From: Vibrio anguillarum
GTDB lineage: Bacteria > Pseudomonadota > Gammaproteobacteria > Enterobacterales > Vibrionaceae
Direction of reading: 5' to 3'
DNA: 54,764 bases
NCBI RefSeq assembly: GCF_001989995.2
Contig: NZ_JAHGUP010000014.1
Span: 1-54,764, forward strand
This document shows, in pieces, positions 34,854-44,385 of the stretch. A program made the position numbers and the translations under genes. The number at the start of each line of letters is the position of its first letter. The stretch's first letter is position 1. Under the pieces are notes generated by a model. The model was given only the letters and a program-made list of their open reading frames with translations, made no database searches and had not been told where the DNA came from.

Positions 34854-36371
34854 CTAGCCAGCACATTTCTCATAGCAGCTTGGTTTTCTTGGACAGACAG
34901 CACCGCGTGAGCAGATTAAGCGCGCATTATTTTCAATTCCGCGTTCAATCCAATTAATATTAAGAATTTTAGCAATAGTCGTGAGATCTTTTTTAATATG
35001 TCTTGGAATAAGAGAGCTTCCGCCGTTGCTGACGCATAACGCTTTGAGCTCCTCAGCAATTGAGTGAGCATCCCCACCTTGTGCATTGATGGCTGGATTC
35101 AAATCTATTCCTGCGCATAGCACTCGATTATTGCCTGCTGGATCGATCATATTGACGGATTCACAGCAATATATTCTCGGCTCATCACCTACATTCAAAA
35201 TCGAAATTTGCGCAGAGCTGCCACTTTGCGGCTCTGAAAGACGTCTAAACACGGCCCAATGCTGGCAAGGGTCATTCACTTTACGCATATTCCCCCACGG
35301 TAGAGGGATCCCATTGCCACGATAAACCGCTTTTAATTTGCCTTCACCATAAGCATCGAAATAGTGCCAATGCGGATAGGGTGACACGACCGTCATGCGC
35401 CTCATCGCAACGGAAGGAGAAACCCCCGCTTTCAAATGTACATCGATTTCGTAACCGCTGCGATCAAGAAGTTGCCGATAAGGCACTTTGGGGCACAGCA
35501 GTGCGCCAGCAAAAAAACTCGATTCAAAATCTCGCCATGCCTGAAGGATATCTTGGGAATTTAATTCACAGGTGGCGGTGGCATCCGGCGTTTCTTCCCA
35601 ACTGTTTGTGTGGCCAACCGTTAAGACACTTTTTAGTCCCTCTTTGCTGTGCAGAATATTATGGCCAATATACACTGCGAGGTCGTACTTTAGGCGAGTT
35701 GGGTACTCACGTAGAATTTCATTGAGGTAGATCGTGCATGGTGGTTCAAAAAAAGAGGTAATAAGTTGTTTGGCGCTAACACCAAGCTCATCAACAACAT
35801 CTTGCGGGGTTCTCGTGACCCAGCGGATAACCAAACCAAGGCTTTTGGCGATGTCGATAAGATCTTCAACAGCTAAGTTTAAGCGTTTTAAACCCACTTC
35901 TTCTGCTGCTCGCTCAAGATCTGGGAAGTGGTTTTGTAAACTCTCTTGGTGAGCACGGATCAATAGATGAGCAAACTGTTTGCCAGTGATCCCGGTTTGG
36001 GAAAGCATCTCTGGGATTGCGATTTGTAAAATATCATTTGAGAATAAAAAGCTAGGTTCAAGAGCCATACCGCTGATCCCACCTCTGTTACCCTTGTCAG
36101 GAGTAATATCCGTTTGACCTGGTTCATCATCTAAAAACCAAGCGGGATCTTTTTGGAAAACTTGGGCAATGACCTCCAACATATCAACACTAGGCACCCG
36201 TTTTCCACGCTCAATCATCGAAAGGTATGAAACGGAGGGGGCGTATTCTGGGTTGATACGAATACAGCGTGCCGATAAGTCTTCCATCGTTAGGTGATTG
36301 CGCTTTCTTAAGTTTCTGACTTTTGTCCCTAAGAAATGTGACTGACGAACTAAGCTTTTTGATAAGGCCAT
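34854..36371 (-). CDS. XRE-family regulator, ScfR/RamB-like (DUF3612-like)
   Basis: A 505-residue transcription factor. An XRE helix-turn-helix occupies about residues 12-80 (L-R-K-R-N-H-L-T-M-E-D-L, Y-L-S-M-I-E-R-G-K-R-V-P-S). A long middle part has an IrrE-like segment (V-Y-I-G-H-N-I-L-H) without the full HExxH zinc motif. The C-terminus ends in a Cys cluster (C-x5-C-x5-C-x3-C). This order matches short-chain fatty acyl regulators such as RamB, which control acetate and glyoxylate genes. It is divergent, by 161 bp, from a malate-synthase-G-like gene, which fits. The start at 36371 is the first ATG with a family-like N-terminus. Confidence 0.85.
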   Translation of the reverse strand: MALSKSLVRQSHFLGTKVRNLRKRNHLTMEDLSARCIRINPEYAPSVSYLSMIERGKRVPSVDMLEVIAQVFQKDPAWFLDDEPGQTDITPDKGNRGGISGMALEPSFLFSNDILQIAIPEMLSQTGITGKQFAHLLIRAHQESLQNHFPDLERAAEEVGLKRLNLAVEDLIDIAKSLGLVIRWVTRTPQDVVDELGVSAKQLITSFFEPPCTIYLNEILREYPTRLKYDLAVYIGHNILHSKEGLKSVLTVGHTNSWEETPDATATCELNSQDILQAWRDFESSFFAGALLCPKVPYRQLLDRSGYEIDVHLKAGVSPSVAMRRMTVVSPYPHWHYFDAYGEGKLKAVYRGNGIPLPWGNMRKVNDPCQHWAVFRRLSEPQSGSSAQISILNVGDEPRIYCCESVNMIDPAGNNRVLCAGIDLNPAINAQGGDAHSIAEELKALCVSNGGSSLIPRHIKKDLTTIAKILNINWIERGIENNARLICSRGAVCPRKPSCYEKCAG

Positions 36372-36373
36372 TT

Positions 36374-36407
36374 TGTAAAATTCACACTGTAAAATTTTTG
36401 TTGTGAA
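36374..36407. promoter_or_regulatory. candidate operator in the divergent promoter region
   Basis: TTCACA (36381-36386) and TGTGAA (36402-36407) form an inverted repeat spaced by 15 bp, interleaved with two direct copies of TGTAAAATT (36374-36382, 36388-36396). It lies just upstream of the XRE regulator start. Binding is unproven. Confidence 0.35.
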
Positions 36408-36532
36408 ATTGTAGTAAAAAATTGGTTAATCTACCAAGTAAGCAAGGTCACAAATTTGCACAAAGGTTAAACGCAAGTTTGGAATAATTGCTCTAGAACA
36501 CAAAATGTTGAGTTACCTATAAGGAAAAGACG

Positions 36533-37111
36533 ATGAATATGCTGACATTCGATAAAACAGAAATCCAAAAACTAGATAAACCCTTTATCGCTGAAGCCGT
36601 CTTCGCCGTCGAGACTATCAGTGCTAATCAACAAAATGAAAAGCAGAGTAGAGCGAAGCAACTACTCGATAGATTGTTCCCTTTGGCGACGGGCTCTCAT
36701 CAAGATGTGACCAGTTATGTGATCGATTACCGCCATGTGTTGGCTTATTTCAAGGATGGGCGTCATAGTGGTTTGAAGCATCCAAAACATTTTGTTGCCT
36801 TCAATGGTGAAAAGGAGTCACCATGTTCGATCTTGTTCCGTGATGGAAGTGGTAGCCATGTTGAAGTGATGTTAGGCTGCACTAAAGGGACTGGGCGCGT
36901 TGAACTGATAGAGATTAATGATATTCAGTTAGAAACGTGTACCACATTTACCCAATCGGTGGAAGAAATGCCCAGCGCCGCAATGCGCCACTGGGTAAGC
37001 CTAGTCAAAGGTGATGAAAAGGGTAAGCCTCAAGCTTGTAGTGAAGATAAGGAGTACACCGCAAAAGATGGTGAAGACTATTACTTAAACTACAGTTTTA
37101 ACCTTGCTTAG
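36533..37111 (+). CDS. free-standing malate synthase G-like accessory domain
   Basis: A 192-residue soluble protein that matches, by memory, one stretch of malate synthase G (E. coli GlcB, roughly residues 155-310): L-L-D-x-x-F-P-L-x-x-G-S-x-Q-D-V near residue 44, an F-V-x-x-x-G segment, P-x-x-I-L-x-x-x-x-G-x-H-V-E, an I-N-D-I-x-L-E segment, and a final Y-T-A-K-D-G. The catalytic TIM barrel and its active-site residues are absent, so it cannot be a malate synthase by itself. SD AAGG lies before the ATG at 36533. The divergent ScfR/RamB-like regulator supports a link to acetate or glyoxylate metabolism. Function unknown. Confidence 0.8.
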   Translation: MNMLTFDKTEIQKLDKPFIAEAVFAVETISANQQNEKQSRAKQLLDRLFPLATGSHQDVTSYVIDYRHVLAYFKDGRHSGLKHPKHFVAFNGEKESPCSILFRDGSGSHVEVMLGCTKGTGRVELIEINDIQLETCTTFTQSVEEMPSAAMRHWVSLVKGDEKGKPQACSEDKEYTAKDGEDYYLNYSFNLA

Positions 37112-37135
37112 GTTATAGATGCGTATTGGGATTAA

Positions 37136-37160
37136 ATGGGGCGTGGCGCCCCTTTTACTT
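37136..37160 (+). terminator. terminator after the malate-synthase-like gene
   Basis: Stem GGGGCG/CGCCCC (37138-37143, 37147-37152) with a 3-nt loop, then TTTTACTTTT. Confidence 0.85.
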
Positions 37161-37229
37161 TTCTATCCATAAATTGAGGTTTATGGAAATTGTGATTGCT
37201 TTTCAGCTACCCATAAGAGGTTGAAGCGA

Positions 37230-38246
37230 TTAAAGCGGCATAACACGGTTGCGGCCTAATTGTTTTGCTTCATAGAGCAGTTTATCGGTTCTTTCTATCA
37301 AAGACTCGGACGTATCACCTAGTTGTAATTCTGTCACACCAAAAGAGGCGGTAATATTACCAACTTGGTTTCCTGAACGGCGATCCTTCACGCTCATTTT
37401 TTCTATCGAACGGCGCAGTGATTCTGCAAACTGTCTGGCAATGCGCAGTGTTTTATTTGGAACAATTAAAACGAACTCTTCGCCGCCAAATCGGTAGGCG
37501 GTAATGCCATCTCGACAGCTACTCTGAAGCTTTTTAGCGATGCCTTTGATGACGGTGTCACCAAATAGGTGGCCATAATTGTCATTAAAAGATTTGAAGT
37601 GATCGATATCTAATAAGATCAGGCTTATTGGTTGCTGCGCGCTTATTAGGGTAAAGAGATCATCATTGAACGAACGGCGGTTATATAAACCGGACAATCC
37701 ATCGAATAAAGCCTCTTTTTGCACCTCGGCAAGCTGCTCTTTCAGTCGATGAATTTCTTTACTGGCACTATTAAGTTGACCATTTAAAAACTGAGTTGAA
37801 TGGCGAATATCTCGCGATTCAGTGACCAATTGGCGAACCACTTTCATCACCTCTTCGATCGATAAATCATCGTTTTCGACTCGTTCTAATTCACTAAAAC
37901 TTTTATCAATCACTCTGGCAAATTCGCTGGTATCGGTTAGGGTATCTGACATTGAACTTGCGACTTCATTGACTAACACTTCAATGTTGTTGCGTAGCGT
38001 GCTTAAACTGGTTTCAGAGCGCGATGCGACATAGCTGTTATAGAGTTGAGAGCTTGCCGCGGGAGGACAAAGGCCAAAGTTTTCCAATACAGAATCGAGT
38101 TCTCGATTGAGTTGAGGTATGGCGTTGTCAACATAGGTATACCAAAGTGCATAGTTAGCAGGTGTCGCCGCCACATGATTTTTCATCATCAACGGTACTG
38201 CTTTTTTTAAATTGGCTGTAGATCTCTTAAAGTCGTCGCTGGTCAT
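37230..38246 (-). CDS. vdcA: cytoplasmic diguanylate cyclase, VdcA-like
   Basis: A 338-residue soluble protein. A helical N-terminal domain (about 1-165; A-N-Y-A-L-W-Y-T-Y-V near residue 31) precedes a GGDEF domain with the active motif G-G-E-E-F (254-258). There is no RxxD site. Length, motif and gene order (cyclase, YjbR protein, CheV, PpiC, VpsT) match V. cholerae VdcA, a strong c-di-GMP producer that promotes biofilm formation. The ortholog call rests on memory and synteny. Confidence 0.9.
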   Translation of the reverse strand: MTSDDFKRSTANLKKAVPLMMKNHVAATPANYALWYTYVDNAIPQLNRELDSVLENFGLCPPAASSQLYNSYVASRSETSLSTLRNNIEVLVNEVASSMSDTLTDTSEFARVIDKSFSELERVENDDLSIEEVMKVVRQLVTESRDIRHSTQFLNGQLNSASKEIHRLKEQLAEVQKEALFDGLSGLYNRRSFNDDLFTLISAQQPISLILLDIDHFKSFNDNYGHLFGDTVIKGIAKKLQSSCRDGITAYRFGGEEFVLIVPNKTLRIARQFAESLRRSIEKMSVKDRRSGNQVGNITASFGVTELQLGDTSESLIERTDKLLYEAKQLGRNRVMPL

Positions 38247-38478
38247 TATCGTAAAATTAATAGACAGTCACAGATATTCATACCGCTAAGATTAGCGGAT
38301 ATCCCAAAGTTATGCGCTAAAAAAATGCAACTAAAGTTTGAAGTTGAATTTTTATTTACGGTGAACAATCGATTCTTGATGTAGATCAAACACAACAGAC
38401 AGACATAGTAGGGGGTTTTTTATATATTGAATCGCTGAATGATTAAAATAAGTTGGTTACTGAATCAAGGAGTAATAG

Positions 38479-38856
38479 ATGGAGATGTATGATATTGAAT
38501 CATTTTTGGATATTTTACCTCAGGTAGAAAGTAGCTATCCGTTTGGTCCTGACGCGTTGGTTTTCAAAATTCGCGGTAAAATGTTTGCCTATACTTCTCA
38601 GTCGAGAGAAGAGCCGTTTGTGACATTGAAGTGCACTCCCGAAGATGGTGAAGTTCTGACCAGTGCCTTTTCCGCTATTCGTCCTGGTTATCATATGAAT
38701 AAAAGACACTGGATCTCCGTTAAGTTAAACGGAGATGTTGACCAGATGATGTTAGAGGAATTATGTGAACGCTCTTATCAGCTTGTAGTGAGTAAACTGA
38801 AAAAATCAGATAGAGAAGCGCTTCAGGCTCTGTTTGTGCAAGCAAAACTTGATTAA
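38479..38856 (+). CDS. MmcQ/YjbR family protein
   Basis: A 125-residue protein of the MmcQ/YjbR fold (CyaY-like), with Y-P-F-G-P-D-A-L-V-F-K-I near residue 20 and the H-W-I-S-V-K-L segment. Some members bind DNA, but the role is not settled. SD AAGGAG lies 6 nt before the ATG. Its last 4 bp overlap the end of the convergent cheV gene. Confidence 0.93.
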   Translation: MEMYDIESFLDILPQVESSYPFGPDALVFKIRGKMFAYTSQSREEPFVTLKCTPEDGEVLTSAFSAIRPGYHMNKRHWISVKLNGDVDQMMLEELCERSYQLVVSKLKKSDREALQALFVQAKLD

Positions 38857-39770
38857 GCGGTATCCTTACGTTGTTCCAGTTTTTTTGCGCCACGCAGCAT
38901 CGCTTCTATCAATTCTGTCGCGTTAAATTTTTCCAAAGCTTCGTGGGCTCCGACTTGGTGAGCTCTATCCAAACAGATCTCACTGGAAAGCGAGGTGTGA
39001 AGAATACAATAAGCATGGCTCAGCATTGGATCATTTTGAACCTCAAAGGCCAGTTCATATCCATCGAGGCCCGGCATTTCAATATCACTGACCAGCAAAT
39101 CGATCGCACGTTGATGTTGAGCGTCTTGACGCATCAGCTCAATGGCATCAAGCCCATTTTTACAGATTTGGTAAGGGATGTTGATACTGTCTAAGGCATC
39201 TGACAATTGTTTACGTGCAATAGATGAATCATCCACCAGTAAAATACGCAGTGCTTTTAATCGCTCACGTTCAATATCAGTCAGCATCGGGATCTTAGTT
39301 GATTCATACTGTGGATAAATTTTTGAAAGTAATAATTCGACGTCAAGTAACTGCACAATCTGTTTTTGATAGCGGGTTATGCCAGTGACAAAAACATCTT
39401 TTCCCGCCACTGCAGGTGAAGACTCGATTGTTCGCCAGTCACACTCGATGATTTTTTCAATGCTACGTACCATAAACGCAACTACGGTTCGCAGGCAGTC
39501 CGTCACGATTAAGTAGCATTGTTTATATTCGCTAGGTTGAATTGCTCTAAAGCCAATGGCGGCAGCCATATCAATGACAGGTACCGTCAAGTTACGGATA
39601 GTCACGGTTCCGATCACATGGTGATGAGAATATGGGATTTGTGTCATTGGCATGTAAGGGACAATCTCTCGTACTTTCAGAGTCCCGATAGCAAAAAGCT
39701 GTTTCTGAGTGTTCAATGTGAACATCAACATGCCTTGGGATTGGTTTGCCTTACTGGGGGTTTTAACCAT
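38853..39770 (-). CDS. cheV: chemotaxis coupling protein CheV
   Basis: A 305-residue fusion of a CheW-like domain (about 1-150) and a response-regulator receiver domain (about 175-300). The receiver has the acidic pair in L-V-D-D-S and the phospho-acceptor Asp in V-S-D-I-E-M-P-G. It couples chemoreceptors to CheA, with adaptation by phosphorylation. Gene order matches V. cholerae. Confidence 0.95.
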   Translation of the reverse strand: MVKTPSKANQSQGMLMFTLNTQKQLFAIGTLKVREIVPYMPMTQIPYSHHHVIGTVTIRNLTVPVIDMAAAIGFRAIQPSEYKQCYLIVTDCLRTVVAFMVRSIEKIIECDWRTIESSPAVAGKDVFVTGITRYQKQIVQLLDVELLLSKIYPQYESTKIPMLTDIERERLKALRILLVDDSSIARKQLSDALDSINIPYQICKNGLDAIELMRQDAQHQRAIDLLVSDIEMPGLDGYELAFEVQNDPMLSHAYCILHTSLSSEICLDRAHQVGAHEALEKFNATELIEAMLRGAKKLEQRKDTA

Positions 39771-39955
39771 AACACCTTACTCAACGTTGTTTCTTATGCT
39801 TAATACTAAACGATCTCTTACTGACGGCAATGCGTTAAATGCAAATAAACAGTATAACCGTATGTTTATTGATCTTTTGCACTCTTACATTGGGGTTGGA
39901 CTCTTGAAAAGCATCCGTTACACTATTTGCAGTAGCAAATTTATTGAGAAAAATG

Positions 39956-40234
39956 ATGGCAAGAACGGCAGCGGCTCTTCACATTTTAGTGAAGCATAAA
40001 GAACAAGCTGAAGATATTATCGCTCAGTTAAAAAAGGGAGCGAAATTTCAAACATTAGCCAGAAAATATTCTACCTGCCCTTCGGGTAAAAAAGGGGGTG
40101 ATCTGGGTGAGTTTCGTCAGGGGCAGATGGTACCTCAATTTGATAAAATCTGTTTCACTGGAGAGGTACTGACACCCCATTTGGTGAAAACCAAGTTTGG
40201 TTGGCATGTTGTAAAAGTTCTATATCGGACCTAG
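39956..40234 (+). CDS. ppiC: parvulin-type peptidyl-prolyl isomerase PpiC
   Basis: A 92-residue single-domain cytoplasmic rotamase, close to E. coli PpiC in length and sequence: [22 protein letters not shown], and [15 protein letters not shown] lies 6 nt before the ATG at 39956; an ATG one codon earlier is also possible. It speeds cis-trans proline isomerisation. Confidence 0.95.
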   Translation: MARTAAALHILVKHKEQAEDIIAQLKKGAKFQTLARKYSTCPSGKKGGDLGEFRQGQMVPQFDKICFTGEVLTPHLVKTKFGWHVVKVLYRT

Positions 40235-40609
40235 CCTCAATAGGGTGATTTTCTCATCGACGTTGATTTTTAAAGTAATAACCAATGAGCAGTGAGTGGC
40301 ACGCTTTTTCTCAAAACCAGAAGTGCGTGGTGCTTTTCATTCGTTAGGAATGACACTCGATTCTTTATCTTTTTATTCCATTACCATTTTATAGAATGGC
40401 CTACTACACCCAAACTACTTCAAGTAGTAAGGTATATAAATAAAACAGTCATTTGTTCTCATAAATAAGAATGCACAATAACTTCATGAATTAAATGGAT
40501 TTATTCATGAGGTTTTTTATTAAAATGAGAGCGGGTTATTTTGAGATATTGACTTATAATCGCTTAACGTTAGTTTTATCAAGTGAGCGGTATGATCTAG
40601 GAGTTTAAA
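40235..40609. other. intergenic region before vpsT
   Basis: About 375 bases. It contains a fragment of a Vibrio dispersed repeat (about 40408-40436) with the 13-bp palindrome CTACTTCAAGTAG, an AT-rich tract and the vpsT promoter. No gene is seen. Confidence 0.55.
40408..40436. repeat. fragment of a Vibrio dispersed repeat
   Basis: ACACCCAAACTACTTCAAGT is a sequence type scattered through Vibrio intergenic regions (family knowledge), related to the left end of the element at the right edge of this window. The CTACTTCAAGTAG core is palindromic. Confidence 0.5.
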
Positions 40610-41281
40610 ATGAGTGAAGAAAAAAAAATTAACGTTCGATTGCTTTCTGATGTTTGTATGCAGTCTCGCTTACTTAAAGATTCGCTAGAGTCAAAGTTGC
40701 CGATTAGTATTGATATCTCTCCGCTTTGCGATACGTGGATGAATGATAACAGTCTATCATCCTATAAAATTCAATTGGTTATCATCGACTATTCTCGCGT
40801 TGATGAAAATAATTTTGCTGATTACTCAGCATTTAAACGCTTATCCTGCCCTGATGCAAAAGAAGTGCTTATTAATTGCCCGCTAGATATTGAACCTAAA
40901 ATGCTCTTTAAATGGCAGAATCTTGTGGGTGTATTTTATACCAATGATCAGCTTGAATCTTTAGTTAAGGGCATGGAAAAAGTGCTTGATGATGAAATGT
41001 GGTTTAATCGAAAATTGGCTCAGGAATATATACAGCATTATCGTGCAGGTAATTCATCTATTACCTCTCAAGCTTATGCTAAATTAACGAAAAGAGAGCA
41101 GCAAATAATTAAGCTACTTGGCTGTGGTGCATCTAATATGCAAATTGCAGATGAGTTGTTTGTAAGTGAAAATACAGTAAAAACACATTTACATAATGTA
41201 TTTAAAAAGATAAATGCTAAAAATAGACTTCAGGCATTATTATGGGCAAAAGATAATATTGGTATTGAAGAGTTTAATTAA
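40610..41281 (+). CDS. vpsT: biofilm regulator VpsT (LuxR/FixJ-type, c-di-GMP receptor)
   Basis: A 223-residue regulator with an atypical receiver domain (1-140) and a LuxR-type helix-turn-helix (about 150-215: L-T-K-R-E-Q-Q-I-I-K-L-L, S-E-N-T-V-K-T-H-L). It agrees with V. cholerae VpsT along its length, including Trp131 and Arg134 of the c-di-GMP motif W-[F/L/M]-[T/S]-R. Here the motif is W-F-N-R: Asn133 replaces Thr/Ser. VpsT dimerises on c-di-GMP and turns on biofilm matrix genes. Codon use is AT-rich. A two-way terminator follows. Confidence 0.94.
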   Translation: MSEEKKINVRLLSDVCMQSRLLKDSLESKLPISIDISPLCDTWMNDNSLSSYKIQLVIIDYSRVDENNFADYSAFKRLSCPDAKEVLINCPLDIEPKMLFKWQNLVGVFYTNDQLESLVKGMEKVLDDEMWFNRKLAQEYIQHYRAGNSSITSQAYAKLTKREQQIIKLLGCGASNMQIADELFVSENTVKTHLHNVFKKINAKNRLQALLWAKDNIGIEEFN

Positions 41282-41300
41282 ATTTTATTTATTTTTAAAT

Positions 41301-41335
41301 AAGACAGCCCCTTTGATAGGGGCTGTCTTATTTTC
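41301..41335. terminator. two-way terminator between vpsT and malK
   Basis: Perfect 11-bp stem AAGACAGCCCC/GGGGCTGTCTT (41301-41311, 41319-41329) with a 7-nt loop and T-rich flanks on both strands, between two convergent genes. Confidence 0.93.
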
Positions 41336-41351
41336 TTAACTGAATTTCTTT

Positions 41352-42470
41352 TTATTCGGCTTCGATGCCTTTTTCTTTGTAAAGGCGGCGGCATGCACGT
41401 CCATCGCTGTGGAAGAGATGGCAGCGATGCCCTGGAATACCAATTGTCAATGTATCACCTGTTTCAACACCCAAAGTATCAGGCTGGCGGTAAATTACAT
41501 CAGAATCAGAGCCTTTCAAGTTCATGTAGACTTGTGTTTCATTGCCGAGTTTCTCAACCATCATCACTTTGCCTTCAATTTTCGCGTCACCATCTTCAGC
41601 GCTCAGCAAGTGCTCTGGACGCACACCTAATGACATACGCTCGCCGCGAGTGATCGTGGTGCCATCGACCAAAATCCAAAATGAGGTTCCATTAGAGAGT
41701 TGAACTTTCACACGTTCGGCTTCGACATCTTCGATGAATACGCTCATGAAGTTCATTTTAGGAGAACCGATGAAGCCTGCGACGAAACGATTTTCTGGGT
41801 AATGATACAACTCAAGTGGTTTGCCTACTTGTGATACGAAACCAGCATCCAAGACCACGATTTTGTCAGCCATTGTCATTGCTTCGACTTGGTCATGGGT
41901 AACGTAAATCATAGTGCAGCCCAATTTGCGTTGCAGTTTGGTTATCTCTGAACGCATCTGTACGCGCAGCGCTGCATCTAGGTTAGACAGCGGCTCATCA
42001 AGCAAAAATACATTCGGTTGTGAGACTAAAGTACGCCCAATCGCGACACGCTGACGTTGGCCACCTGAAAGAGACTTAGGTTGACGTTCAAGCAAATGGC
42101 TGAGCTGGAGAATATCGGCGGCGTGCTCAACACGTTGCTCGATCTCCTTTTTATCGGCTTTGGCCAACTTTAGGCCAAAAGACATGTTGTCGAAAAGATT
42201 AAGGTGCGGGTAGAGCGCATAGGATTGAAATACCATGCCGACGCCACGTTTAGAAGGTTCAACATCATTCATTCGCTTATCGCCAATAAACAAGTCACCC
42301 GAGGTGATATCTTCTAGGCCTGCGATGCAACGCAGTAGGGTGGATTTCCCACAACCTGATGGACCGACAAAGACGACAAATTCGCCTTCTTGAATTTCTA
42401 AGTCGACATTTTTAGAAATTAATACATCACCGTATGCTTTACATACATTTTTTAACGTGACACTCGCCAT
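41352..42470 (-). CDS. malK: maltose/maltodextrin ABC transporter ATPase MalK
   Basis: A 372-residue ATPase with Walker [10 protein letters not shown], signature L-S-G-G-Q-R-Q-R, Walker B F-L-L-D-E-P and a C-terminal TOBE/regulatory region (G-V-R-P-E-H near residue 290). It energises maltose uptake with MalF, MalG and MalE, encoded divergently from 43122. E. coli MalK also holds MalT inactive when transport is idle (family knowledge). There is no lamB/malM behind it in this window. Confidence 0.97.
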   Translation of the reverse strand: MASVTLKNVCKAYGDVLISKNVDLEIQEGEFVVFVGPSGCGKSTLLRCIAGLEDITSGDLFIGDKRMNDVEPSKRGVGMVFQSYALYPHLNLFDNMSFGLKLAKADKKEIEQRVEHAADILQLSHLLERQPKSLSGGQRQRVAIGRTLVSQPNVFLLDEPLSNLDAALRVQMRSEITKLQRKLGCTMIYVTHDQVEAMTMADKIVVLDAGFVSQVGKPLELYHYPENRFVAGFIGSPKMNFMSVFIEDVEAERVKVQLSNGTSFWILVDGTTITRGERMSLGVRPEHLLSAEDGDAKIEGKVMMVEKLGNETQVYMNLKGSDSDVIYRQPDTLGVETGDTLTIGIPGHRCHLFHSDGRACRRLYKEKGIEAE

Positions 42471-43121
42471 AGAGCTCGTCCTCGATCAATATTTTTTATA
42501 AATCACTGCCCATCATTATATGAGTTTTCTTGCAGGCAATGACAGCAGGAATTGGGTAAGGTGGTTAATAATGTAAGAAAAAGGGTGATGTCTTCAAATT
42601 AAGGGAGTTTGAAGAAAGCATCACCCATCCATGCCAATGATTTAGTTCACTTCCCCTGCACATTGAGCGTCTCCCCCGTTATAAAATCAATTACCACGAA
42701 CGCTCATTTATGACAGCAAACCAATCTAGCGATGTAAGCCAGTAAACGACGAGTTACTGGAAAAGGCTCTTACTATCCACTCTGGGATGACTGTATTTTG
42801 TGTGATGTGTGTGTTTGATACATCCTCCTAATTGAGTTTTTTATAGGGGGGAGTAGCGATGGATGCGATGGAGGAGGGGTTTAAGGGCTGAGTTAGATCC
42901 AGTTCAAATAATTAATGGCTGTTAAGTGGAAGCATGTCACAAAAAGGTATTTTTTTGTGATTGAGCTCTCTAACCTTGAGCGATGATGATCACGAAAATA
43001 GTCCATAATATCGAGGGCGTAGGGCGTAGGAGGATGAGTCAAGTTAGGTTTTCTCTGATTATATATGACGAAATACGGCGAAACCTGTTGGTGAGCCCTA
43101 CAACACAAAAATAAAAAGGAT
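42471..43121. promoter_or_regulatory. malK-malE divergent control region with candidate MalT boxes
   Basis: About 650 bases without a convincing gene. Three sites match the MalT box GGGGA(T/G)GAGG at 8 of 10 positions: 42848-42857 (GGGGAGTAGC), 42868-42877 (ATGGAGGAGG) and 43030-43039 (GAGGATGAGT), all in one orientation. A TGTGA half-site at 42956-42960 could belong to CRP. The sites are weak and chance matches are possible. Confidence 0.45.
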
Positions 43122-44309
43122 ATGAACATGAAAAACGCCCTAAGCACAGTCGCGCTAAGTACTCTAGTTGCTCTTGGTTCGTTTGGTGCACATGCTGCTA
43201 TTGAAGAAGGACAACTCACCATTTGGATTAATGGTGATAAAGGCTATAACGGTTTGGCTGAAGTGGGTAAGAAATTTGAGGCGGACACGGGTATCAAAGT
43301 GACCGTGGCTCACCCTGACGCACTTCAAGATAAATTCCCACAAACCGCAGCAACGGGTGATGGACCTGATATTGTGTTCTGGGCTCATGACCGTTTTGGT
43401 GGTTATGCAGAAGCTGGCTTGCTGGCTGAAATTAAACCTTCAAAAGCGATTCAAGAGGGTATCGTGGATTTTGCCTGGGATGCGGTGAAATACAACGGTA
43501 AAATCATCGGCTACCCAGTCGCGGTAGAATCCTTGTCTCTCATCTATAACAAAGATCTTGTGCCAAACCCACCGAAAAGCTGGGAAGAAGTGGAAGCGTT
43601 GAACGCCAAACTTAAGAAAGAGGGCAAAACGGCCATCATGTGGAACTTGAAAGAACCGTATTTCACATGGCCTCTTATGGCTGCTGATGGCGGCTACGCA
43701 TTCAAATACACGATTGATGGTTATGATGTGAAAGATGCGGGTATCGCGAATAAAGGCGTAAAAGACGCGATGAACTTCGTGAAAGGCTTAGTGGACAAAG
43801 GCGTGATCTCTCCGGATATGGACTACTCTGTTTCTGAAGCTGCGTTTAACCAAGGTAAAACGGCAATGACGATCAACGGTCCGTGGGCTTGGGGCAACAT
43901 TGAAAAATCAGGCATTAACTACGGTGTGACGACATTACCGAAATTTAACGGGCAATCTTCCAAGCCGTTCGTGGGCGTATTGACGGCTGGTATCAGCACC
44001 GCTTCTCCAAATAAAGATCTCGCGATTGAGTTTATCGAAAACTACTTACTCACCAATGATGGTCTGCGCATGGTCAATAATGATAAACCTCTTGGCGCGG
44101 TGGCTCTTAACTCTTTCCAACGTGAGCTTGATGCAGATACACGCATCGCCGCGACAATGGATAACGCAATGAATGGCGAAATTATGCCGAACATCCCTCA
44201 GATGAATGCATTTTGGGGCAGTGCGAAAAGTGCAATTATCAATATTGTAGATGGCCGCCAAACTGTCGATGCCGCACTGGCTGATGCAGAAAAACAAATG
44301 ACTAAATAA
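43122..44309 (+). CDS. malE: periplasmic maltose-binding protein MalE
   Basis: A 395-residue precursor with a signal peptide ending A-H-A-A near residue 26. The mature protein begins [18 protein letters not shown], as in E. coli MalE. Aromatic sugar-contact residues in the W-A-H-D-R-F-G-G-Y and N-G-P-W-A-W segments are kept. It delivers maltose and maltodextrins to MalFGK. SD AAAGGA. A second Met two codons later could also serve. Confidence 0.97.
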   Translation: MNMKNALSTVALSTLVALGSFGAHAAIEEGQLTIWINGDKGYNGLAEVGKKFEADTGIKVTVAHPDALQDKFPQTAATGDGPDIVFWAHDRFGGYAEAGLLAEIKPSKAIQEGIVDFAWDAVKYNGKIIGYPVAVESLSLIYNKDLVPNPPKSWEEVEALNAKLKKEGKTAIMWNLKEPYFTWPLMAADGGYAFKYTIDGYDVKDAGIANKGVKDAMNFVKGLVDKGVISPDMDYSVSEAAFNQGKTAMTINGPWAWGNIEKSGINYGVTTLPKFNGQSSKPFVGVLTAGISTASPNKDLAIEFIENYLLTNDGLRMVNNDKPLGAVALNSFQRELDADTRIAATMDNAMNGEIMPNIPQMNAFWGSAKSAIINIVDGRQTVDAALADAEKQMTK

Positions 44310-44330
44310 TTCGGTTTTGGTCAAGCCCTT

Positions 44331-44352
44331 AAGGAGAGGGTAACCTCTCCTT
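44331..44352 (+). terminator. intercistronic hairpin between malE and malF
   Basis: Perfect 9-bp stem AAGGAGAGG/CCTCTCCTT around GTAA, followed by CATTTTAC. Its place after malE suggests partial termination or 3'-end protection that leaves more malE than malFG message, as known for the E. coli operon. Confidence 0.7.
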
Positions 44353-44385
44353 CATTTTACGTTTATATCGCTAGCAGGTTCTTCT

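Noticed and set aside
42893..43222. 109-codon minus-strand reading frame across the mal control region and malE start
   Set aside because: It overlaps the malE signal-peptide coding region, has no SD or recognisable domain, and crosses the mal promoter region.
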